Origin: Ectocarpus siliculosus
Lineage: Eukaryota > Sar > Phaeophyceae > Ectocarpales > Ectocarpaceae
DNA length: 19,627 nt
Reading direction: 5' to 3'
NCBI GenBank assembly: GCA_000310025.1
Contig: FN648481.1
Span: 163,445-183,071, forward strand
Within the stretch, counting starts at the first letter, position 1. The number at the start of each line of letters is the position of its first letter. Below are positions 1 to 8,731 of the stretch, in pieces. The position numbers were made by a program, and so were the translations under genes. The notes below the pieces were generated by a model. That model saw nothing but the letters and a program-made list of their open reading frames with translations. It was not told the DNA's origin and ran no database searches.

Positions 1-90
1 CGGGTTAGCCCGGTTTGGGAATCCACCCCCCCCCCCCCCCCCACCCCACCCCCCTCCCCACCCCCCCCCCTCCCCGCACCAACTCACGCA
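1..90. other. C-rich low-complexity contig end
   Basis: From about base 27 to 76 the sequence is almost pure C, broken by single A or T bases. It sits at the very start of the window and mirrors the homopolymer-rich tail at the other end. I read it as either a poly-C microsatellite or, more likely, poor-quality read-end sequence. Open frames through it give only Pro/His or Gly/Trp runs and are not genes. Confidence 0.6.
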
Positions 91-763
91 TCGTTGCCGG
101 TCTCCGAAGCTCCCTTCTCGTTGTAACTGGAGTCTTCGGCGTAGATACCACGGATTTGTCCATCATCAACGTCGGTACAGCACTCTTCTTCCGAGCGACG
201 CCATCCTCTCTCTCAGCCCCCACAATGCCAATCAAGCCGATATGGCCTGCCTGTGCGTATTCGTGAGACAGACACAGATAGTCACAGTAGTTGCCCTTTA
301 GTGACGGCGTGTTTCTTGATCACACCCCTTGCTTTTAGTTTAAGAGTTTGGCGAGCTGCAAAAAAAAAGTCAGTTTTGGCAGTAAAATAGCTCATCATCA
401 TCTGAGAGAGATGAGTTTTTTTCACGAACAAGCGACACTCGCAGGCGAGCGATTGATTATGACGCCAGTTGGAACACATTCGGAGCCCTTTTACTCTCTT
501 CTATTCACCACTCACTCTCCTTCTTGCACTACCTCCCACCTCGTCTCTCTTTTCTCCTCCTCCTCCTCGTCCACCACCACCACCACCACCTCCTCCTTCA
601 CTAAAAGCACATCATCTATCGTTGAGTTTAATGTGCTCCCTATCTGTCTTGTCATATTTCTCAAAATGCATACAGGCAATACTCCCTTCGATCTCGGTAG
701 CTCGTGTTTGTTTGTTGGTCGACCCTCGGAGCTTTTGCTCCTGTATCACCACTACCGTCACGC
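91..763. other. Gene-poor stretch with a pyrimidine/CAC microsatellite
   Basis: No recognised gene. Bases 91-266 are open on both strands in overlapping frames, so neither can be called coding. Bases 479-605 are strongly pyrimidine-rich and contain TCC and CCA/CAC triplet runs (about 556-596), which would read as poly-Pro or poly-Thr and are simple repeat. The stretch ends at about 764, where homology to the inverted repeat unit begins. Confidence 0.6.
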
Positions 764-1638
764 TCACCGACCCTCAAATCCAAGATTGAACTCTTTTCAG
801 CTGCCGGAATGAGGTACATGTGCGTACCCTTTGCACGTGGGGACGGTGTCAGCGGAGCACCACTCCTGTCCTGTGTGAACGTATGCATGGTCGGTCGCGG
901 TTCACGCGGGATGCCAGTTGCCAACCGTACACTCAACCAAACATACAACGTACAAGCCGCATCCCCACCTTACACATGACGAAACTTTTGTAACTGCGTA
1001 CGTACGTACTGGTGTCCTTAGAGGAAGGCCGAAACGAATGCGAAAGACAGCCTGATACCGTATGTACCGGTGCCTCAGATGGACACCACATAGATAGTTT
1101 GTTGTCCTTGTCACGCCATAGCCAAACTCGCCTTCAAACATAAGACCACTCGCTGCATGGCAAGCTGTTACGTACCAGCCTACGTTGCCGTTACCGGTGG
1201 GCTTCTAGCCATCCACGGTACCTACGGTACCTACACGTACGTGTGGTTCTACACTGGCCAAAAGCATTGTCAACTAGCGTGTGCAGCAGACCGTGTGTGT
1301 GGATATGTATGCCTACACTGGTATCAGTACTATGGTACCGGTCGGGGAGATGGCACCGGGGTGCGTGCATAGAACATCTGTGTGTATTTCATCGTGGATG
1401 GCACCGGTCGGAGAGATGGCACCGGGCGGGGTGCCTTGAAAAAACTAAACGAAATGATCTAATTACATTTCCGCACCGACCGGGGTCGGAGAGATGGCAC
1501 CCGTCGGAGAGATTGCACCGGGTTGTTGTTGTTTTCGTCCTATTATTATGGAGACAGTCCCCCCACTTTTCGTGGTGCGATAAAAAACCCGAGGAATACG
1601 ATCGCACCCGGTGCCATCTCTCCAACTATTATTACGTA
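764..1638 (-). mobile_element. TIR-type DNA element, copy 1 (inverted, end-truncated)
   Basis: On the minus strand this 0.87-kb block matches 5397-6205 on the plus strand over nearly its whole length, at roughly 80-85 % identity by eye. Its inner end (about 1609-1638) is a degenerate version of the terminal repeat at 5397: GGAGAGATGGCACCGG is kept but the outer bases differ. It carries at least five copies of the 18-nt motif CGGTGCCATCTCYCCGAC or its complement (about 1337-1359, 1396-1426, 1478-1500, 1501-1522, 1607-1626). An extra block of about 70 nt (around 1515-1590) is absent from the other copy. Homology stops at 764 where the other copy continues, so this copy lacks the distal 100 or so bases with the second terminal repeat. 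No transposase is encoded, and long open frames here are translations of the repeated motif. Confidence 0.8.
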
Positions 1639-2931
1639 CAGACGGTAGATCAATCGGGCGACTATCGCCGCGCACACCCAGACAATTAATACGATTTCCC
1701 TGTGACGGTGACTCATGACCAAAGCACCATCAGCTTGAAGTGCGCATCTATATAGTGTAGGCGGGGCAAACCCAGCCGTAGGAGCACGAGTTTGATTGAT
1801 GTAGCCGATCGACGGCTGCGACGAGTAGGCGGCACGCCTGCTTACAGGGCGCGGATTCCTAGCGTTCGCAACCCCCGCAACCTCAGCCACCAGGGACGAG
1901 GAAATACCACAATAAAGTTCGGGACCACACCGTAATTGAATTTCGAAGGGGATCAGATGTCTTTTTTGTTCGCTCTCCCGAAAGACTATACTTCGTGCTT
2001 GCAGAGGGTTCTTTAGTAGTCCAATAACAAAGGTACCGACCGGTAAGATGCACACACAGGCAACAATATGTACATGTAAGATTTGGTCACTTTTCATGCT
2101 TCGGCGTTTCTTTCTCTCGCGGCAGCGAGCCTTTTATCGCAATTCCTTCTCAGGGGCACGCAGGAGGCTCGTCGGTACATTAACGCCCGCGCCCGGAGCT
2201 CGGTAGGCCTCCGTGGCGCGTGTGGTTGACGGCCAAAGTTGCGAAAACTGGCTCAAAACCCCGGGGACGGACGCGTTCCGCGCTGACAAAGCCTGGCGAA
2301 CCAATTCTGAAACCTATCAAACCCATCAAGTACGACGGTTTGAAATATTTGCCTCTTGCTTCTTATCCACTTTCATTCGTGCATTCATTCATTCATTCTT
2401 ACGATGATTCATGGCTGTGACTCTCTTCGTGTCATCGCATTTTGTCCAACAGCAGTACCTACGTTTACTTACACTTCGCAGCGGGCGAAGTTTAGACAAG
2501 TCTGAGAGCATGCATCCAGCCGCAGTGTTGAACATGTCCCATTTGTGGTGTTGTTTCCGCTTCAAATGCGGTTCCCACATCGGAAATCTGCCATCATCAA
2601 TCAAAGACATCATGAAGTCTGAGTTTTCGCTGCCAAAATATTGTCCACTCGAGCTGGCTCCAATCAATGTCGAATATAACAAAACAACGTGCGGGATGTT
2701 TTGTGCGGAAATACAAGCGTTGTAAGACATACAGCCCCTCTTCGGGCAATGCGTATGTGGTCTTGCGTCACCTGAGGGAGGGTAGACACCCACGTCCCGA
2801 AGGGAGACCTTCCTTGTAGTGCGGAAAATAATTGCGAGTTTCGTGTGCAAGGGGTTGTTGTTGTTTTGTTGTTTTTCTTCACATTAAACTCGTGTCAGTT
2901 GCTAATTAAGGAATAATAAAAACACACGCAG
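1639..2931. other. Region without a recognised gene
   Basis: Nothing here resembles a known gene. A (CATT)n microsatellite lies at about 2371-2398. The longest open frame is on the minus strand at 2389-2850: 153 codons starting at GTG, no ATG at the start, no family recognised, and a competing 104-codon frame on the plus strand over the same bases. I treat it as unassigned. Bases 2850-2880 are T/GTT-rich. Confidence 0.5.
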
Positions 2932-3011
2932 AAAGACTACCCATTCGAGATATACCCACAGCAGTCGAACGGGATGTGGTGGAGTCTTTTCAGTGAGTGG
3001 AGGGAAACCGG
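2932..3011 (+). repeat. Short dispersed repeat, copy A
   Basis: This 80-nt block aligns with 14561-14641, in an intron of the transporter gene, in the same orientation. Shared landmarks in order are AGACTAC, TTNGAGATA, CCACAGCAG, CGAA, GAGTCTT and a terminal AAACCGG. The alignment is gapped and diverged but keeps its order. No inverted termini or target duplication are obvious, so the class is unknown. Confidence 0.6.
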
Positions 3012-5136
3012 CTGGGTACTGGACTTATTTCGAGTCTAATCCCAAAATCTAGCCAAGGTCAACGTTTGTTTACGCTGTGGCATGAAACGAGGAAAAGACA
3101 AGAAACATATATATATGCAATATTCTCTGTCAAGAGCAAGAAATGGGGGCATAACCAGTACAGCTTACATCGCTGCGGTAACAAGGTGTTGAGCCTCGCC
3201 TAATATAGGTGTGTTTCTTCGAGCCGGCCGGCTTCGATCTGTCTGTTTTAGTGGACGTCGTCAGTTACACGTCACACGTAGACTATAGACTACGTACGCG
3301 CGTTTGTTTTTGTTTACAACAATTTGTTTTCGGCCACTCATACCATGTATGTATGTACAGATAGATGTGGCAACAAGAGTGCTCTTTGTTGTAGTATACG
3401 CGACATCCCATCTGCTCTGTGTGCTGTCTGCCTTCCGGACCGTCCCGTCGTCGCGGAGTAGCAATAAATATATACTTCAGTATGTGATGAAATGAAAGCA
3501 ACATGACCGACCTGTCTGTCGTGGTGGGCGGGTGGGATAGTCTAAAGGTCCATCAGTCCTCCTAAAATCCACTGTAATAAACTCCTCCTGTTTTACGTCT
3601 CTCTTGCGCATCTGGCTAGGGTCTGCAACCAAGCACCGTGCTCATCCACTGGCTAGCAGTATCCCAGGATCCCAGGTGATATCTTCTCTTGCTGTGCTCC
3701 GCTCGAACGAGAGCTGCATGCCTCATTCTTGGATCCTAAACGGGCGGGGGTGCCACAAAGAACGGTCTCCGCACCACTACTCTGTAGCAATTGCTGTGCT
3801 TTTGTCCAGGTCGCCACGCTCTCTGTACTCTCTGCACCACATCAGTGAGGTCTACACAGCGCCCTGACTGTATCCTTCGCGCTCTTGACTTTTAGTACGT
3901 ATCTCGCTTCCCCAGTGAACGATCGATTATCGAATCGGCGAGATTTATCATCGGACCGCCCTTCAAAAGCGTGGAATAACACCCCCCCGCGCGCCTCAAG
4001 AATTGTTCCATGATTTCGTTCCTGCTGGGAGCTTGAGCCACACACAGATCAGGCTACAACACAAAGCAGCAGCTAGCGGGTAGCGTTCTTGCTCCGGAGC
4101 CAGGGCAGAGCGTTGGTAACGATGGTACTCGGGCATGGGTTCGGCCTGCCTCTGCTTCTTCTGCTGCTGACTACTGGGAATGTAGCTGCCGCCTCCACGA
4201 GGGGATGCAAGCGGGCGGGTGAGCACCTGGTTGTTGGAGTATGTATTGCGTTCATGAGGCGTGGCGTGCGCGTGCACCTGCAGCTAGCTGTTGCTGTGCG
4301 CGCAGCAGTAGGAGGGAGCTGCTGTTGGGGGCTGAAGATCGGGCCAGGTGACGTGGTTGATATACGCGTCCCTTGAGCCGGACACAACGACTTTCTGAGA
4401 GAGGTGTTATTCGTTATTCGTGCAACATGCACATGCGGTGGAACGAACGTACAACGACCACGGACGCGCCGCGTGTGCAAGGTGCAGCTTGTACAACCAC
4501 AAGTAGTTGGAGTTTTCTGTAAGGCGTGAGCGTGAGCACAAAGGCCTTCGGAAGCGGGAGGTGTTGGTCAGACCCTGCCTGTCCATACAACTCAAACCTC
4601 CGTGTGTATTTGTATCTACGTTCCTTTGGGAGCCTCCCGTACTTGACGTTAAGAGAACCTCGCGCGTCCGCACGATGGGTACGTACACAGCCCTCCCGAT
4701 ACAGCAGTACGTTGTTTAGTCTACAACTGTTGAACTGTTCCATTCCCTTCGGAGCGGGTTGCATGTTCCAGTTGACTGCAGAAGCTAGTCTGTGTCGCTG
4801 CCTTACTTGTTCGTGCGGATTGATCGTTTTGTCAGACTGTGTTCAACAGCTGCAGTCTAAAAACACCTGCATTGGTGTATGCGTGTTGTAGTTCGTCTGG
4901 GGTCGTCGTTCGTGTTGTACGCTGCAGCCAGCTGCTTCCTCCCTCTGTATGCGCCTCCCTCACGCCGATAGATCGTTCTCAAACGCGGCCCCGAGGGACG
5001 ATTCTATCCGGCAGTATGTAGGTTACGAATGCACTGATTCTTGTGCGCGGGAGGTGTATGAAAGCTGCTGTAAACACTAGGTACCGTTCGTAGTTGTAGT
5101 TTCTCGACGAGAAGACGATCGATTGCCTTTGATAGG
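3012..5136. other. Region without a convincing gene
   Basis: About 2.1 kb with short competing open frames on both strands and no recognised domain. The best residual coding candidate is 3996-4480 on the minus strand, where two overlapping frames (roughly 94 and 135 codons) are Pro/Gln/Arg-rich. The plus strand over 4122-4376 reads as a Leu-rich signal-like start and a short tail. Neither has homology I recognise, and the composition alone could produce them. No tRNA or rRNA was seen. Confidence 0.45.
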
Positions 5137-5341
5137 TCACACAAGATATCACCCCCCCCCCCTTGACCGATTTTCAAGGCTCTCGGGCATTCCACAGCAA
5201 AAAGAGTGGTTGCAGCGTTGAAATCGTCTAGTCGAGAGCTTTCCGACCATTTATCGTTTGTGTCTTACACATGCTCTTCATCGGGTGGAGTACAGCAGTA
5301 ATCGAGCCTTCAGAATCAGTCCAGGATGTTTTGTCTGTGTC
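5137..5341 (+). mobile_element. MITE, copy 1 (diverged)
   Basis: This block aligns end to end with the MITE at 11522-11735. Matching landmarks in order are CACAAGAT near the left end, a C-rich run followed by CCGATTTTCAA and GGCTC, then GCGTTG, a TCGA-AGCTTTC core, CATGCTCTTC, and a right end with TCGAGC-TT and a C/G-rich stretch before TGTTTTGT. The left and right ends are imperfect inverted repeats of each other. The C run at about 5151-5162 is longer than in the other copy. No open frame of note lies inside; it is non-autonomous. Confidence 0.6.
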
Positions 5342-5396
5342 ATCTACGGACGGTATGATGTGTCGCAGGCAATTGGGCCTTGGGTGACCTCATGTG

Positions 5397-5425
5397 TACC
5401 GTAATAGTCGGAGAGATGGCACCGG
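5397..5425 (+). repeat. Left terminal inverted repeat (29 bp)
   Basis: Exact reverse complement of 7549-7577 over 29 bases. It contains the 18-nt subterminal motif in the orientation GTCGGAGAGATGGCACCG and is preceded by CATGTG. It is the likely transposase recognition end. Confidence 0.85.
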
Positions 5426-5499
5426 GTGCGATCGTTTTTTTTAATATTTATTCCTCGGGGGTTTTGTGGCACCCATCTCTCCGACCAGTGCCTCTCTCC

Positions 5500-5560
5500 G
5501 ACCCCGGTGCGGAAATGCAATTAGATCATTTCGTTTAGTTTTTTCAAGGCACCCCGGTGC
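5500..5560 (+). repeat. Internal 60-nt module (one of three copies)
   Basis: A module running from CGACCCCGGTGC through an AT-rich core (ATCATTTCG, TTAGTTTTTT) to GCACCCCGGTGC. It recurs at 6214-6278 in the same orientation, more diverged, and at about 1421-1487 on the minus strand inside copy 1. The module is itself flanked by inverted GC-rich motif pieces around the AT-rich core. Confidence 0.65.
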
Positions 5561-6282
5561 AATCTCTCCGACCGGTGCCATCCACGATGAAGTACACACA
5601 GGTGTTGTATGCAAAGACCCCGGTGCCATCTCCCCGGCTGGTACCATAGTATTGATACCAGTGTAGGCATACCCACGCACACACACGGTCTTCTGCACAC
5701 GCTAGTTGACAATGCTATTGATCAGTAAGATCCACACGTACGTATAGGTACCGTTGTTGATGGTTGGAAGCACACCGGTAACGGCATCGTAGGCTGGTAC
5801 ATAACAGCTTTCCATACAGCGAGTGGTCTTGCGTTTGAAGGCGAGTTTGACTATGGCGTGACAAGGACAACAAACTATGTGGTGTCCATCTGAGGCACCG
5901 GTACATACTGTGTCAGGCTGTCTTTCGCTTTCGTTTCGGTCTTCCTCTACGGATACCAGTCAGTGCATACGCAGCAGTACTACACTAGTTTCGTGTTGTG
6001 TAAGGTGGGGTAGGGTGCGGCTTGTACGTTTGTGTGTTTGGTTGAGTGTACGGTAGGCAACTTCCATATACCTCGACCATGCATACGTACACACAGGACT
6101 AGGGGTGGCGCTCCGCTGACACCGTCCCCACGTGCAAAGGATACGCACATGTACCTCATTCCAGCAGCCGAAAAGGATCTCAATCTTGGATTTGGGGGTC
6201 GGTGAGATCGCACCGACCCCGGGGCGTAAATCGAATAAAATCATGCCGTTCTTGTAGTTTTTTGCGCACCCCGGTGCCGTCT

Positions 6283-7418
6283 GCCGTCATGGTATGCACC
6301 GAGGTCAGGGAGGAACCAGTAGAACATAGATGGAAGTGGGGGATCGAGGAGATTGCAGTAGTGGACCAGTACACGTACATACCTCGGAGAAGAGATCGCA
6401 AAAGACTGCTCGTGGAATGCACACATGTCCAAGGTAGCGGGAAAAGGCAAAGCACGAGCAGGGAAGCTGCACCCAATACTCGCAACCCGGCACCTCGATA
6501 CACGCATCGAATTGACGGTTTTGAAGAGCGTAATCGTACCGCCGCTAGAGTACGCCGGAGAAGTATGGGAAGGCAATAAGAAGGTAGTGAAAGAACTCGA
6601 GGCGGCGCAGATGAAAGCAGCGAAAATCATCCTAGGATGCTCCAAGCGCACAAGTAATGCAGCCGTCAGGGCAGAATTGGGGATCCAATCCCTACGGTCG
6701 GGAAGAGACCCAAGGAAGCTGACATGGCAGTATCGCATGTGCGGGATGGGAGAGGAGAGGTTGCCGAGAATAGTATGGGAGGCGAAGTGGGCAAACAAAA
6801 AGAGGGGTAGACAACCCACGGAATGGGTCAAGGTTGTAGAGGACGTATGAAAAGGGGTTAGACATCGACGAAGATGAAACGCTGGAAACGGAGGGTTTAC
6901 AGGGGTCCAAGGAGAAGATATCCGTTGCTTGTGCCGAGAGAGAAGAACAGAATCTAAGGAAACAAACCAAGGATAAGGAGGGTCTAGAAGTGTACGGAAT
7001 GTTGAAAGAAGGAACAGGGTTCAAGGATTACCTACATGGACCAATGTATGCAGGGACAAAGCTTAAGGTCAAATTCAGGACCGGGGACATAGGCCTTCGA
7101 GAACGTCGACGAAGACATAGGACGGTAGACTACGAAGACGACAAGTTCAAATGTGATTGCGGCTTCGAATGCGAAGACCGTGTTCATGTAGTCGCGGAAT
7201 GTCCGTGGTACGAAGAGGAGAGGGAAGTGTACATGACTGAGCTGGGAAAAATGCAAGGGACGTACAGGGAGATGTTTGAGGCATGGAATAGAGAGGAGAG
7301 GACGGTAGCTGTACTGGGGAGTAGGAAGTGGTTTGAAAAGGCGGGAAGGGATATCGTTAGGATAGACAGACTGGGGAAGACATTTTTGAGCCACCTTTGG
7401 CAAAGTAGGAAGGAATGA
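6283..7418 (+). pseudogene. Non-LTR retrotransposon fragment: reverse transcriptase C-terminus and zinc knuckle
   Basis: This is the 3' end of a LINE-type pol gene. The encoded protein would have copied element RNA into DNA at the target site, but the catalytic RT palm is absent (5' truncation). The frame opens near 6289 with VMVCTE, then WKWGIEEIAVVDQYTY, which resembles the strand preceding the YLG motif in RT proteins. A frameshift at about 6380 moves it to the frame of 6425-6850, which carries PPLEYAGEVWEG and a TSNAAVRAELG segment typical of the post-RT connection region. A second frameshift at about 6849 leads into the final frame, ending at TGA 7416-7418. That last part contains a C-x-C-x8-H-x4-C knuckle (CDCG...H..AEC, about 7153-7203), as in many LINE C-termini. 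It is a dead copy nested in the TIR element. Family assignment to LINE is good; the clade is not determined. Confidence 0.85.
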
Positions 7419-7531
7419 TTGGCCATCGGTGATCGGTCCTGTGGGAACAATGCTCCGTCCTCTCGAGGACGCGTGGTCAATGGTCTAACCGCTAAGGCAC
7501 GCAAAACATAAGAGTACGCCCCCCCCCCCCT
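7419..7531 (+). mobile_element. 3' UTR and poly-C tail of the LINE fragment
   Basis: After the pol stop come about 100 nt of untranslated sequence, including CTAACCGCTAAGGCA (7485-7499), then GCAAAACA and a run of twelve C bases (7519-7530). The tail is C-rich rather than A-rich. The 11-mer CGGTGCC(G/A)TCT occurs directly before (6272-6282) and after (7532-7542) the insertion and may be its target-site duplication, though the same string also recurs as part of the host element's motif. Confidence 0.6.
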
Positions 7532-7577
7532 CGGTGCCATCTCCCCGACCGGTGCCATCTCTCCGACTATTACGGTA
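7532..7577 (+). repeat. Right terminal inverted repeat with tandem subterminal motif
   Basis: Bases 7532-7549 and 7550-7567 are two directly adjacent 18-mers, CGGTGCCATCTCYCCGAC, differing at one base. The second, plus TATTACGGTA, forms the 29-bp terminal repeat (7549-7577) matching 5397-5425. Repeated subterminal motifs of this kind are typical transposase-binding arrays in DNA transposons. Confidence 0.8.
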
Positions 7578-8256
7578 ATGTTCTCTTCTCCTGCTCGTGC
7601 AGCTGCGTCGTTAGTACGGCGAAAACTCGCGAACGTTGGGTGCCAAGATTTTTTGTAGTGAAACAGAGTTGGTGTTGATTGCGCACAAGTGTTCGAGTTG
7701 AAAGCACAACTCACGGCGCAACAACTGGTTGTAGCGGTGTTTTGAAGTCCTCTGCAAGTGTCGTGACAAGACCGCGGTCTGTGCCAAGAGTTTCAGCGTT
7801 GACCAGCAACGAGACCTTGAATGCGCTGAGCTGTAAAAGCTTATAGGGGTTCCGGAGAATGGTAAATTATAGGGCAGTACATGGTACACGTTCTCTAATA
7901 TTTGATTTCGTACATAGGATCAACCAAGTGTGTGATGTTGAGACGTGGCAATGAGAGCTTTACAACTTTTCCGGAAGGCCGAACGGTTGATTGGGAATCG
8001 TCCGCGAGACACACTGGCCGAAAAATCGGGAAGAGACGACACTTGGACAAGAACGAGTTGCCGGCCATGTCAGGGTGCTGAATACGCAGCAGTCATCGAT
8101 CCGGAGTCTTGTGGTGCTGCTGGTCGCGGCTCTTGTCAGGAGGCCCACACAGTACTCTTCGCCCCGTCTCAAACGTTGCGTGAATCCACCAACCCAAGAC
8201 ATGTGTTTGATGTCTCCCCTTCCCCCTCCGTGCCTCACGCCCAAAACTGAGAACAG
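7578..8256 (+). promoter_or_regulatory. Upstream region of the transporter gene; promoter and first exon unresolved
   Basis: Between the TIR element and the first recognisable transporter exon. No TATA box or clear initiator stands out. It should hold the promoter, 5' UTR and the missing start exon. In the plus frame through 8075-8146 there is a hydrophobic run LVVLLVAALV followed by RRPTQ (8108-8152), which looks like the core of a signal peptide, but no ATG precedes it in that frame and it is not in frame with the downstream exon. A pyrimidine-rich tract (8211-8240) precedes AACAG at 8252-8256, a plausible splice acceptor. Confidence 0.4.
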
Positions 8257-8731
8257 GCGGATTGCTTTCGGGTAGCGGCGATGCGGGCAGGGTCAGGGGC
8301 GGTAGCGACGGCCGCCGGTTGTTCGGGCTGACCAGAACCTTGAGAGGAGGTGGGGCAGCAGGCGAATCCGACCTGCGGCTCTCGACATCGTCCACGTCGG
8401 AAGCCGCGGCAACACTAGCGACCTCCTTCGTGTCGAGACGAAAAATAACGGCGAGCGCCACCGAGCTCAAAAACGCGGCGGAACCGGTGTCACTTGGGGG
8501 CGTTGTGGAAGAAGGGGACGAGGACGAGGAGTCGGCCGCCTTGGTCGTTGGTTCGGCGGAGGGTTCGCGGTTGTCGGGGGCGACGCGTGTTGGGGAAGGG
8601 GTGAAGGTTAGGGGGGGGGTGGTGGCCGGGCTGATCACTAAGGTTTTCGCCATCGAGAAGCACGAGCTGCGGAAGTTCCTGACCATGTCGGTCATGATGT
8701 TCGCAATCATCTACGTCTTCACCATGACCAG
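8257..8731 (+). CDS. NTT: NTT exon 1 of the model: transit-like region and TM1
   Basis: The frame is open from 8211 and ends with ACCAG at the donor GTGATA (8732). I placed the start at the acceptor AACAG/G (8256/8257) because no in-frame ATG exists before the methionines inside TM1. The last 31 residues match the family N-terminal domain ([19 protein letters not shown]). A run of nine G bases at about 8611-8620 lies in the coding part, so an indel error here would alter the upstream frame. Confidence 0.75.

Larger units (their letters stand above)
5397..7577 (+). mobile_element. TIR-type DNA element, copy 2, interrupted by a retrotransposon
   Basis: The two ends are perfect 29-bp inverted repeats (5397-5425 and 7549-7577); the outermost 20 bases are TACCGTAATAGTCGGAGAGA. 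The outermost TA on both sides could be a TA target duplication, as in Tc1/mariner-like or related superfamilies, or part of the repeat. Bases 5397-6205 are homologous to copy 1 in inverse orientation. Motif copies cluster near both ends, including an exact-period 18-bp tandem pair at 7532-7567. Bases 6283-7531 are a retrotransposon insertion; without them the element would be about 921 bp. No transposase was recognised, so it is probably non-autonomous. The superfamily is not determined. Confidence 0.75.

Noticed and set aside
551-600. CCA/CAC/TCC triplet stretch that looks repeat-array-like
   Set aside because: Simple microsatellite; no spacers, so no CRISPR or other array.
1243-1689. 148-codon plus-strand open frame with repeated RWHRSERWHR peptide, and its counterpart at 5521-5712 minus
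   Set aside because: The peptide repeat is just the translated 18-nt DNA motif; the frame is not conserved as protein beyond the DNA homology between the two element copies.
6241-6831. 196-codon minus-strand open frame
   Set aside because: Antisense to the RT fragment, whose plus-strand peptide has clear family features.
7470-7515. Possible tRNA gene or tRNA-derived SINE head around CTAACCGCTAAGGC
   Set aside because: Neither this copy nor the one at 15367-15409 folds into a cloverleaf or has a proper B box; better explained as a shared retroelement 3' tail.
8093-8710. 205-codon minus-strand open frame
   Set aside because: It lies antisense to GC-rich NTT exon 1, is Ser/Pro/Thr-rich as expected from the complement, and has no recognised domain.
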